64,000 nt of DNA from Pogonophryne albipinna (lineage: Eukaryota > Chordata > Actinopteri > Perciformes > Artedidraconidae), in the NCBI GenBank assembly GCA_028583405.1, contig CM053253.1:12907112-12971111 (forward strand). The letters are read 5' to 3'. The notes below the pieces were generated by a model. It saw nothing but the letters and a program-made list of their open reading frames with translations, had not been told where the DNA came from and did not search any database. Of this stretch, positions 1-16,000 are shown piece after piece; position 1 is the stretch's first letter; every line of letters starts with the position of its first letter. The translations under genes and the position numbers were made by a program.

Positions 1-924
1 CCACATGCACAATAGTGTTCTTTGTTTTCTTGTACTTTTTTGGCAAGTTTATATTAGGTCTATTTTGACAACCTTTTTTATAAGGGCCCGCAAAATTACA
101 AGGCTGTCAGGGTCATCTGAGGACAAATATGGACATCGAGTTTTTTGTATTGTGTGAAATCTGGATTTAGTGTGCAGTGTTCGTGTGCAGCCAACATAGA
201 GTAGAGCTTTTCATTTTTATTAAAGTGATAAGTTGGTCAAATGTTAGTATTTTGAATAATGTGTCTAACTTAAGCATTTATTTTAAGATATCGGCATGGA
301 TTTTATAAGTTCTTAAAAACCTAAGCCATCTATCTGTATTGGCAAAATGTGTTTATTTGTCGTTTATATTTTTCTATTTAGTCAAATAAATGCTAAACTG
401 TGCAGGTTCTCAAGCTTTTACTCTCACAATATTAACTGGTTTATTAGCTTGAACGAAATCACACATCATTTGATGAAATATTAATTATTTTAGGAAAATA
501 TTGATTAAAATAAATTACATTACATAAAGCACACCAGATTTCTGCTGCCATCTGAAGGCAGTTTTGTTTTTTAAAGGAATAGCTGTTTTCATTGACCCTA
601 AAAGTCACTGGGTTTTCTTGGCTCACAGAAGGCCATGTTATCTTTCAGGGGAACTGACAACTAAGTTCCCCTAAATTGGACTTTCGAGGTTAACATCACA
701 ACAGTAACGTGTATTTCCCACCTTCTAAAACATCACACCCGTCCTGTCAGTGTCTGGGACAATAAAATCTCCCTCCTCTCACCACCACCCAGTTTTCAGT
801 TTTACACTCAGATGCACAAACAGCTTGCTTCACTCTAACACTTATTCTGTTTTTGGACCAAGTCACTTGATGAGCAACAGTTTACCCGCCTCTCCATGGA
901 GTATCCTCATCTAACCTCTCCAAC

Positions 925-970
<46 letters not shown>

Positions 971-2364
971 TGTGTGGACACAGTTGCCATGGTGACAATG
1001 TGGTGGATGGGGAGACGGCAGGGAGTTGGCTGTTGAGACAGACTTGCGGGTGAGTGCGGGCCTGAGTGACAGCACAGTGCTGTGGCGTTGTGGCGGCGGC
1101 GGGAGCAGAGATGGTGGCGGCGGTGGCGGGGCGATCAGCTGGGCTGGCCGAGCGGCAACCATCACTTCAAAAGAGCTCATTTAAAACGCTTGGAGAAGAA
1201 TTAGTAGAGCTCCCCCGCACTTCTCACTGAATGAAACAAGGCTGCAAAATCTCTGACACATTCGAGGACTCAAACACAAACACTCACGCACAGAGACCTA
1301 AACAAACAAACACAATCACACATTTCTCTTTGAAAAAAATAATGATTGCACATGCACACAAACATGGCACACACGCATGCACACACACTAGCAATCACAC
1401 ACATTTCTCCACACCCCTGCTGTGACACACAATTAATATGCAAAGACACATATCCTGTATCCACAACAACTGTTGGTAATATCAACAGTGTTTTTGTCAG
1501 CTTTTGGGTGGGTGGTGACCAGCTTTGCCTATCACTGGGGGAGTAAGTACTGCCGCCTGAGGGAGTATTTGTGTGTCTGTAGCTGTCCGTGTGTGTCTGA
1601 AAGAGAAGGGGTGGGGGGTGCTTGTAGTAAGCTCAGACACTGAAGAATACAGAGAACACCCGGGGGTGTCGTGGGGGTGGTTCATGAAAGTGGTACAAAA
1701 AACATATCTACATATTCCAATCATCCCCTGAGAGTCAGAGATGAAAACTCTCCTGCTGTGAGCGCTCTTTGTGTGTGTGTGTGTGTGTGTGTTTTTTTTC
1801 TACACACATACTGTGCTGCCTCTGAACTTCATTGGCTGCAAAATATATTTTTAGTCCACATGTGGGAGTAATGTGTTTGAATGAAACGAGTAAGCTGGGT
1901 AGTTTCAGTCCCACCGCAGTGCTCATAGGTAATGACTAATTAGCGACAGCTATCAGAAAGCTAGTTTCTAACCTTCTTAAAGAAGTTCATAAAAGAGAGT
2001 CAATAGCTGATTTCTGGCCATCTGTCTGATGCTGCTGAATGTTTGTTTGCATGTCTGACTGGACTGACAGCTGGGTCTTAACCACAACTGACGCCAAGAC
2101 CTGGCAGACTGTTCTGTGTCCTCACTAAATCTGTCTTTTTTTCTGTCCCCTTCCTCCCTTTTACCTTCTCTATCTCCGTTTCTGTCCACTCTCATCCTCT
2201 CTCTAGGTGAGTGGCGCTTCAATCGGAAAGAATCAACAGTGATCTGACAGTGATGCTGTGTAGCAGCGTCCCTCTCTGTCTGCCCCCCTCATTCTCCCGT
2301 GAGGCCCATGTGACCTAACCTACACCCACACACAGGGGGCCCCCAGTGCCGCTGGAGCCCACCC
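1..2364. other. Upstream/5'UTR-intron region of the ataxin-1 family gene
   Basis: No protein-coding exon could be supported here. It is AT-rich at first, then holds TG/CA microsatellites (928-969, about 1770-1793, scattered CA around 1280-1400) and a GGC/GGT-rich patch at about 1085-1135. Pyrimidine-rich sequence ending in CTCTCTCTAG just before 2207 is a plausible 3' splice site for the exon that carries the ataxin start codon. In vertebrate ATXN1 genes the coding exons follow several non-coding 5' exons, so this region is probably the last 5'UTR intron. That is inference. Confidence 0.5.
928..969. repeat. (GT)n microsatellite
   Basis: Uninterrupted GT dinucleotide run of about 42 bp. The small open frames overlapping it on either strand are low-complexity artefacts. 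Confidence 0.95.
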
Positions 2365-4660
2365 ATGAATCCCAGCCCCGACCGCGGCAAAGAGTGCCTC
2401 CCTCCCAAAAAAAGGGAATCTCGGCAAGGATCGTCCGAACACAACACCCCTCTGGACGAGTTTAAAACCCCTGTGCCGCTCCGGAGTCGGTCCAGCACAG
2501 GGGGAGGGGAGGGGGGCAGGGAGGCCAGCGACAGGGAGCGAGCTCTGATCAACCCGAGCCCCCATCTCCTACATACTCCTCCACCCCTTCCTGCTCCAGC
2601 ACCAGGCCTCCCCCTGCCCCTACCATGGCATCTGGGCTACTCTCCCTCCATCTCCCTCCCCCTTTTCCCAGGGCAGATTGGAGAGAGGAGGGGCTCAGGG
2701 TCTCCCGCTTGGAGAGATGATCCTCTCTCCTCAGCCTTGCCCCACCACTCCAGGTGGCTCAGAGGGGAAGGCCCCCTCTCCTTGCCACCTTCCCCATCTT
2801 CTTCTGCCGCCTCCTCCTTCAAGACTCCCTACCCAGCCGATTCTAGAGAGATTTGGTCCTACATCAACAGTGGCCGGCGGGACAACAGCTCCCCTCTCTT
2901 CTCCCCCTCTTACTTGTTCAGCCAGCACTCTCTCTACCCTCAAGATCCAAGTTATACTGAAGCCAGACATAGATACCTGGGCAAGAGGCTCAATGGCCTA
3001 GAGGGGCCTGGCAGCAGGACTGCCTCAACCTCCAGGTCTCTGCTCTCAGGAGAGTATGGGAACGAGAGCAGCAGAGCCAGGCTGGACATGGGTCCACACA
3101 GCTCCCATACCAACGGTGGACGGAGACAGCAGGAGGATCTAACATCCCGTGTCCATACTGGAGGGCCTTATTTGTCAGACTCTCTAGCTCAGGAGGGCCC
3201 TGAGACACATTCCTCACTGCAGGACAGACATACACATGGGATAGTTAAGACCAGCTTACTCTCCTCCAGTCCCCATCCCCTGGGACCAGTCCCCAGGGCA
3301 GGTAGAGGGGGTCTCCTGGACTCCCTAGGGGTCACACCAGCTGAGGCCCAGATCTACTACTCCTTAGGATCGGTGGGCCACCCCAGCCCTCAGGTCCAGC
3401 CCTACCCGCTCTACAGCCCCTCAGGAACCGCTCTGTACAACCTGCACAGGGAGCCAGTACCCAGGCATCACAGTGTAAGGAACTCCCCTCACTCCCCCCT
3501 GGGTCTGCATAACAGCCATGACAGGTCACCAAGAGACCGGGACAGAGACCTAGAAAGAGACCGAGAAAAACTCCTACAAAGGGACAGGGAGCGAGGCAAA
3601 GACAAAGAAAAGCACCTTCAACATGACCAAGAAAGAGACAGAAGGGATAGAGAAAGAGGGAGAGAGTTATCTCCCTCTCATGCTCACACCTCGCCCCCGA
3701 CCCCTCACCCATCCCCACCCCCTGCGCTCCTACCTCACTTCACCAAGGGTTCTCTGATCGAGTTGGCCAGCGGCCGGTTGAAGCAGGTGGAGGAGCTGCG
3801 GACCGAAGACTTCCTGAGGAGCGCAGATACCTCCCCCGAGTTTCACCTCAGCACCTGCACTGTGCTGCTGATTTCCCCCAGCAGCACACAGGGCTTCAGC
3901 CACCTGCAGGTCCACCTCACAGACCGCAACACTCAGGTCAGCTTTATCCTAAAATATCTTCATTTTAGTAGCAGATATGTTTTTACCAGCACAATCAGAA
4001 AGAATTTCATAAAAAACTGCATGGAAAGATGATTGTTAATGTAGTGCAGTTGAGGCTGTAGATTACCCATCTTTAATCTAATTCCTAACACACCTTATTG
4101 CACACCAAAGTCACATTGAGGTGTTATTAACTTTCTGATTACAGACATTGAATCCCTCTTTGTTGAGTGTATAACATTGTTGTGCTTTTGTGTAGGAGCT
4201 ACTGAAGGTCTTGGTGGAGTATCCGTTCTTTGTGCAGGACCGAGGCTGGTCTTCTTGCTGCCCGCAGAGAACCTCACAGCTGTACGGCCTGCCCTGTCGC
4301 CAGCTCATGGAAGGCGATGTCTGCCTGGCTCTCACCCCCACCCCCACCCAAACCTACCGGACACGCACGCGTACTGGCTCCAGGGCCCATCGCACGCAAC
4401 TCCCCCCAAGGGCTGCAGGAGATCCCAGCAGCTTGCACAGGGAGGAGATGCCACCTCCACCTCCCCCTCCCCCTCTCCCTCACCACCCACCTCCTGCTGC
4501 ACCGGCCCCTCGGCGGGCGCTGGCTGCAGTCCCCCCTGCTCAGGAGCAGCAACGTCCGCGAAAACGGCGCTGGTCTGCCCCGGATACCCTACCCTCAACC
4601 GGCACTGATGAAAGCCTCATGGATTTACCTCATGGTTCCAAGCTAATGAAGTGGCAGTAG
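2365..4660 (+). CDS. atxn1: Ataxin-1 family protein (AXH domain transcriptional co-repressor)
   Basis: Two coding exons, 2365-3936 and 4196-4660, joined by a GT-AG intron, give 678 residues (1572 + 465 nt, frame closes). The N-terminus carries ECLPPKKRE, the ataxin-1 family signature. The middle is Pro/Ser-rich with an Arg/Asp/Glu-rich stretch (about residues 385-435). The AXH domain begins near residue 459 (FTKGSLIELASG) and crosses the intron to VEYPFFV, GWSSCC and TSQLYGLPC. Near residue 650 is RKRRWSAP, the nuclear-localisation / UHM-ligand / 14-3-3 motif that ATXN1 has and ATXN1L lacks. There is no polyglutamine tract, and the AXH-to-NLS linker is polyproline instead. Known family role: nuclear co-repressor that binds Capicua. 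Which teleost paralogue (a or b) this is cannot be decided here. It is convergent with irf10. Confidence 0.9.
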
Positions 4661-5876
4661 AAACTTGGAAATGCATATATGCATACTTACACACACACAT
4701 AAGCACATACACACCCTCCTAGTCTCTGTTGCACCCACCAAGAAGACAATGGAGAGACCTCAAGGTAGGGTTGCAGGGAAGGAATACAAAAAAAGGAAAA
4801 CGCAATTTACGGGTGTCCACTCTGCTGCCCAAAATATTAACCCCCACCCTAGTCTGGTCCTTGTTGCACCCTTCTATCCTATCCTTTCCTTTCTTCCCCT
4901 CAACATTACTTAGCACACCCCTAAAAGGAGCAGCAGCAGAAGAATCCCTAGATGGCTCCTTACAGACACTGAAGACATTTAGTGAGACAATCAAGCACTT
5001 GTCTGTGTTCACTGTTTTTGTAATGGTTGTCGCACACACCTACTTAATGACAGTGTGTTCTGCAGGGTATTGACTTCCAATCAGTGTTATGAAAGTAAAC
5101 GCTATTGAAGAAGTGCAGATATATATGAACAAAGGTTGACTATATATATTACATTGCAGATGTTAAATACAGTACATATGCTAAACAGATTTAATGCAAT
5201 CTCTTTGTCGATTTCGCGATGCATTTTTTGTTTCTTTAATTGTCTTGCAGCTGAGCCGATGTCTACATGTCGGCCTAGGCAGGCAATGTGAATGTATGAG
5301 CAACTTATAGCCTTTTTTTATTCTCATCACTGGGTGTCATTTAAAACAAATGATTGTTCTTCAAGGCATTACCCTCCAATATGTTCTTAACATTTTCTCT
5401 GAGAGAGGGAGAACACTAATGAAAACTGCGTAACAGACAATCCCGCCCACACAGACAGGTCTGTGCCACATTGCCTCGACACTCATGGTGTTTTTCCATT
5501 AAAAACAGAATGATGGAAAGAGTAGGAAGTGCAGTATGGCTGACGAGTAATGGTGCTAGTAACAAGTTGGAACATGATGCTTTGTGAACACTCTTGACCC
5601 CTGTGTATTGTACGCTTCTGTTCCCATTTCATTTTTTTATGTACTGTATTTGTTTGAAGGCAGGGAAAATGATGAAAGTATTTTAAACTCAGATACGGGT
5701 ATCTCCTCTGATTCAGCACACTCTCTCACTTTAGTTTTTGTGTTTTTTTTATTTAAAAAAAACCTTACCTGTGGATTTTCTTTTTAAATGTTATAGCTAC
5801 AAAAATGTATATTTTTAAAAATTGTGAATCTGTTATATGATGTTCGCTAGAAATAAAGGAAAAAAAGCTTTATAGA
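4661..5876 (+). other. 3'UTR of the ataxin-1 family gene with poly(A) signal
   Basis: The sequence after the stop codon holds no further exon. An AATAAA hexamer at 5852-5857 is followed by an A-rich run and is the best poly(A) signal. This makes a 3'UTR of about 1.2 kb. Confidence 0.6.
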
Positions 5877-5893
5877 TTTAATCAAATGTGTGA

Positions 5894-6314
5894 ATTTATT
5901 CTCTGCATGTGTCAAGTACTGAACACTTAAATTATTATTTATTACAGATGCTGAATATGAGGTTAGCAAAAAATACAAACATATTTTTTTACATAAATAC
6001 AATCTTATCAGCATGATTTATTGGTGAAACAAGAAATCTGGTTTGACAACAGCTGATTAATGAAATTAATATAAGGTAAAAATACATAAGCATAATGAAA
6101 ATCCTTTCATGCATTGCAGGAAAGATCTATAATGCAAAACCACAATGTTTCTTCATTCAATACTCCATATTGTTTGCTCTGCTCTTAGGATATATTTCAT
6201 TATGATGACAGGGGAAGGAATGAGGCTTCAGTTACCCACGTGCATATTGTTCATGGCTAACCCGGTGTAGGTAGCTTCCCCTGTCCTCCTGTGTTGGAGG
6301 TGAGAATCGGCCGC
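5894..6314 (-). other. 3'UTR of irf10 with candidate poly(A) signals
   Basis: Plus-strand TTTATT (AATAAA on the transcript strand) occurs at 6017-6022 and again at 5894-5899. Either would end the irf10 transcript within about 50-160 bp of the poly(A) signal of the convergent ataxin gene. Confidence 0.45.
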
Positions 6315-10453
<4,139 letters not shown>

Positions 10454-10726
10454 CTCCAACACTGACTGCTGTTTTACAAGGAACAAAGCCTCACTTCCAA
10501 ATGTCAGACATGCATGTGAGAAGTTTAATCCCGTTCGCACCTTGCAAGCGAAAAAACAAATTCCAATAATTAATTATTCTAATGCTACTCAAGCCTATAA
10601 AATAAGTTTCACAATAATAAAGTCTGATAATATGATGCAGTGATAACAAAAAAAGAAAGTTGTAGACAAACAGACCTCACATGTGAATGCAGAAGTCCTT
10701 ACTAAATGTTTAGTGCGCTCTTGGAA

Positions 10727-10767
10727 GGGAAAGCGAAAGCGAGATCATTTGATACTTTCGGTTTCCT
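10727..10767 (-). promoter_or_regulatory. Paired ISRE/IRF-binding elements upstream of irf10
   Basis: Two matches to GAAANNGAAA lie within 41 bp and in opposite orientation. The first is GGGAAAGCGAAAGC at 10727-10740. The second, on the minus strand, is AGGAAACCGAAAGT at 10767-10754. They sit about 270-310 bp upstream of the irf10 start codon, just outside a possible first non-coding exon (a donor-like GAG/GTCTGT lies near 10676 on the minus strand). A third, weaker match, GAAAATGAAA, is at 11235-11244. Together they suggest an interferon-inducible promoter; the sites are seen, the function is inferred. Confidence 0.65.
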
Positions 10768-13051
10768 CATGCAGCTACAGTTTAACATGTAACGCGTCAA
10801 GTGAAGTTTATGAGGTGGTGACACACCGGCAGGTCACTCACTGGATCAGTGGAACGGACTGTCTTTTCGTGAAAGTAATTTACGCACATGTATAATGCAC
10901 ATGCAACGTTTTAGTTTGTGTTGGATTAGATATTACTTTGCCAGAAGGCAAACCAAAGCTTTATATAATTAAAGCTTTTGTATGACTGATCCAAACATGG
11001 CAGCCATATAAATATATATCGTACAATATTTAAAGTAGGATGAAAAGCCAGGTCACCATCATCATCATCATCATCATCAACAAAACTGCTAAATTAAAAG
11101 AAGTTCTGTTGGAAAATTCTCTTTTTCATTTCTCTCCACAGCAGTCAGCATGTGGGCAATGGTACAGCACCAAGCGTTATTATTTACATAACACACACAC
11201 ACAAACCTAAACTACCATACTGAAACGTTCGTGTGAAAATGAAAGTGTGTGGGAGTTGGGGACTTTTTTGTATGAACTCCGCCTCCTCCATGCAGTCTTT
11301 ATGGTTCTAACTGGAGATGTAATCGTTTCTTTACACATCAGGTCATTATTCAAAGCAGTCAGGCGGACAATACAAATGCAAAGTTCAGATCGATAAGACA
11401 GCGCTTATCTATGAAAAAGGGATCCTCGTGTGACATTACGATGTGTAAACAGACAGTTTAGTTTTGCCCAGCAGAGGGCAGTGTAAACCTGTGTTGTTGG
11501 TTACTGTTATGTTTTGTTCTTTATAAACCAGGCAACTGTGTACTACTAGAGGTAGATTACGTCATGAAATAAATAGCATTAACATCCTGGAAGGAGGAGG
11601 CAAAACATCAAGCTTGTAAGCAGTATTATTTGCAAGATGCAATCGATATTAACAATAACCAGTGGATACTATGCACATGCATTGGTTTGTACTGCAAATT
11701 CTAAAAGAAATTCTCTCAATGAATTGCCCAAAAATATGTATTAATGGCTTTATGGTAGAGATGAAATACAGAACATGCAGTACATTAAAATGCATGTGCA
11801 AAGATCCAACCACCACAAGACAGAACTCTCACATCTGTCACAGGCATAAACCACAAAGACACACGCTGCCTGTACCTCAACAGAAACAGGAACAAACTGA
11901 ACAGTTCTTGGTTTGCTATCGGACACGGAAAGGCAACACACTCTAACATTCAGTATATCAGTTCATGAGATAAAGCGTGTAGCAAAGGAATGTGTCAAGA
12001 ACAGCATGTCAAATTAATTCTGCCTTTCATTCAGATTAAACACACCTCAAGGTGTTTTTTGTTGCTTTTCTCCCAGTTTATTGTTGTACCAGTTCAGCAG
12101 TAAAACATCGTTGAGACATCGGAGCACACTGTACATCTTAGCCAGCTTTCAATAAATAGACCTTTTTAAATATGACAGATTGTATTACAGCAGAGGAATA
12201 TACACCTGAAAATGCCTACCACACAAAACAAGATGCTTCGTACAAAGCTCCATCTCTCTAGTCTTCCTTCTCTCTGACAGTTAGGCTGATTGTTGCTATA
12301 AAAATGTAAAAGATGAAATATAAACTGCCTCTACCTGTGTAGCTCATGTACACGGGAGGCGCTTCGAGTTTCAGCTGAACGCTCGTGTCAGAGTATTTTT
12401 CTGTCAGCTTTGTTTTGATTTTCTTAGAGTTTGTGTGTACTAAGATGCGAAAGAAAACAGGCAGCATTACATACAGGAGAAAAACACAAACCCAAGTGAC
12501 ATTCTAGGAAATAAATACACTTCTTGCTTTGTTTGAAAAAAAAATATTTACACAGTATTGTACATCGAAGAAATTCAGAAAATCCATTCGAGTCTCTCTC
12601 AGTCATAAAAAATATATATATATAATAAAATCTACAGTAAAAGAATCAACTACAATAACAATTATTGAAATAAACAAAAGATTGTTGACTGTGGATGAAT
12701 ATACAGTACAATCACTGCTTTTAATGTCTTGTATACACAGTAGAAAGCACAAACGTGAGTGTGTGTGTGCGTGTTTGTTTGTATGGTGCGTGTCGGCACA
12801 TGTGGCGAGGAGTCTGAAATTGAATCAAATTCCTGTTCAGCCGCACAACTGTGGGTTTGCATCAAGACGACCTCAAAAATGAAACACCAGTATCCTCCAC
12901 ATGGGAGACACTCAGATGGTTCATAACAAAGATATTCATCTTTTTTGAATCCATTCCTAGTGTTTCAAGTGGAGCCTGACAGCAAGAAGAAGCCCTTTCT
13001 ACTCATGAGTGTGTGCATGTGTGTGTGCCTTGATGTGAAGATGCTGAGAGT
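10768..13051. other. irf10 upstream region and bmp7 3'UTR/flank
   Basis: No coding exon is supported. It contains an ATC/CAT trinucleotide run near 11055-11080. AT-rich sequence from about 12000 onward is probably the bmp7 3'UTR on the minus strand, with a candidate signal TTTATT (AATAAA on the transcript strand) at 12078-12083. The exact transcript end was not resolved. Confidence 0.45.
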
Positions 13052-16000
13052 CTAGTGGCAGCCACAAGCTCTGACCACCATGTTGCGGTATTTTTTGAGA
13101 ATGACATTAGAGCTGTCATCAAAGTAAAGCACTGAGATGGCGTGGAGCTGTGTGGGGGCACAACAAGGCTTAGGAACCGTCTCCGGGTTAATAAAATGAA
13201 CCTGGGAAGAGAAGTGGGAGATCAAATGTTAAAATCATCCTTACACCACAAATTCATGTTGAAAAATGGGGGAAAAGATGTATGACAAAGGGTTATACAC
13301 TGAATCCAAGTACTGTGGGAAAAAGGCAGTTTTTTTTATGTTGACCTCCTCTGCTGTCACATCACGGATGACAGTTTAATTTAAAATACAATGTGAAACT
13401 CATATAATACAGTAGTTGCAACAGCGACTACATTGTTCTGACAGTTGATGAAATGATTAGACTCCTAACATGACGGCTGGGTTTGTGTTTCCTGCCTTCA
13501 TGGTTACTCACAAGGGTTTGCACAATGGCATGGTTTGTGGCGTTCATGTAGGAGTTCAACGGGAAGGCACACTCTCCCTCACAATAGTAGGCCGCGTATC
13601 CTTCAGGAGCGATGATCCAGTCCTGACAGAGGAGAGGGGGACGGAGAGAAAATCAGGTTGGAGAATTTGAAAATTGTTTTTCATTATCTCTTCTTAGAGA
13701 CCTGATACTAAGAGGTGCATAATGTTGTATTTGCAATTAACATTTGTACTTAAAAGAGCAGACCCAATTACTGTCATATATTTGATTATGCTGTCCTTTA
13801 GAAGAATATTATAATTATACATACTAATAAATTATTATAGTCAGACAGGCAACTGTATTTGCATATTTTTGTTTTATGGTCTATAAAATGTTGAAATATT
13901 GTTCAAATACATTTGATCTACTCTCATAGAAGACAAATACAATCAGAAAACACAGAATCAAAAAAGGAAGGAACCACTGTCATTCTCTCTTTTAAAATAC
14001 TGAAATGTTTTACAGATTTATTTTTGTCCTCAGACAAATCAGTTAATTGACTCATGTTTTGGGGTTCTCAAAGTACATTTTCCCGCTTGGCCCAATCATG
14101 ATATAAAATGAAAAGATCAGGGCAACCTATATGAAGTTTGAAAGCATTCTAAGCTTGTTGATTAAAAATATTTAAAAAATTTAAAGTTAATCTTGTTTGA
14201 TAGCTGGACAGCAAGAGGACAATGTTTGGGGATATTCTATTGAGTACACCCAGCTGAAACTGTAGAAATGTTCTTGACTTGTCCCTTGTGGAAAAAAAAC
14301 TAAGGGCTAAAGTATTTTGTAAATCTATTGCATACAATGTCATTTTGGGAGCAAAACGTTTTCCGTACCTGCCAGCCCAAGTCTCTGAAACTGACGTAGA
14401 GCTCGTGCTTCTTACACGCCTGCTTCTGATCAGTACTGCTGTTTTCTGAGGAAGAAAAACAGACGGAGAGAAATTATACTCCAACACATGTGCCATTATC
14501 CCATACAGCTAGAAGAGTAACTATTTACTGCAGTCCAACGACAATTAGACAGAGATGATACAGAACAGACCTAAATACAGCCAGTTTCCTCATTCAAAAC
14601 ATTAACATTTAAACAATGAAAGAAGGAAATCACCTCCAGATACAGCAGCAATTTGGTAATTGTTTCAAATGAATGGGCCACCCTGCTTATAGGTCACTAT
14701 GGCGTGCTTTGAGTTTCCTCTGGGTAAAACAGATGTGCACAGAGAACAGTTTTTCCCTTTGTTCAAAACTCAAACCCTTTATTTATTCTCTCTCATTTCT
14801 CTTCACCCATTTCAACATCTATTTTCCCCTTTACCCCATCTGCACGCAAAAAAGAATGGTCTGTTTTCTATCTAATAGTATCTCTCTCGCTTCCTCTGGT
14901 GACCTCTGGGGCTCTGTGGTACATTAGTTCCTGAGGGTGGTTCACATTGGAAACGATCATGAGCGACTGGTTCTCATCATCCAGTTAAAGAGCGCTGCTA
15001 TCCAAAGTTCCAAACAGGCCCATTTGGCCCATGTGTTGTGGCCCCGGTTGCCCCACAGCACACTGCAGATGTGTTCTGCCATAAAAGCCTGCAATGCCTT
15101 ACCTCCATGCAGGGAACTTGGCCCCGACCGCTCTGTAATGCTTGTGTAAATAAACAAAGACAGCAGATGGATATTTGAAGCTCAGGCATTACAGTCTAGT
15201 GTTTCAGCACTTTACATAAACACAGCCCTCTCACACCTCTAAAACAAAGGCCCCAAGTATGCATTGCGTGTTTTGTCGCGCAAGAAGCCGATCAGTTCCA
15301 ATGTCATATGTTGGTCTGGATATTGTGTATATTTGTGTTTGAATGCCAGTGACTACCAATTATACGAGTAGGAGAATTCCAATTATTTGTTTCCCATTCC
15401 ATGGTTTCCTCTCCAAAAAAAAGACACAAACACATTTCTGTGTGTTTACCTGCAACATTGGCCACTCTCAGTGCCTCTTGGTTCTTTGTCCCTTTGGAGC
15501 GGTTGGGGTTTCGCTGTTTGGCCCCTCCTTGTGCTGAGCGGATGCTTCGCAGGTGCACCTCAGTGGCTTTGAAGAAGGCCACCATGAAGGGCTGTTTATT
15601 CTGAGGCCCACTGCGACCAATCAGCCCTGCTACACGAGGGTTGATGCTCTCTCCTGTAGGGGGGACAGAGAGACCGGTACAACAGGTGTTAACATCACAG
15701 ACATTTCGTTTTTATTCAAACAGCTCGATAATCAAAGAGAAAGGGAAATCCAATAGATGTGTGCCCACTTGGGGTGCCTGTGTTTGGAGTTAATGTTGCA
15801 TGCGTGAGGTCCTCGCCATCCTCACTGCCACCACTTTTGTCTGTTTTGCAAATGAGATTTCCCTCTGTGAATTCCTTTCCCTTTTTCTCATTGCTTCTGC
15901 ACCTCTGAAATACCAAGAACAAACGTAGCTCTGAACATCAAAGCCTCTCTTCTTGTGTTTGAGAGTGTGTGTGTGTTTGTGTGGGTGTGTTGGTGCATGC

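Noticed and set aside
2365..4660. ATXN1L (Boat) identity
   Set aside because: The RKRRWSAP motif and VEYPFFV are ATXN1-type; ATXN1L lacks the KRRWSAP motif.
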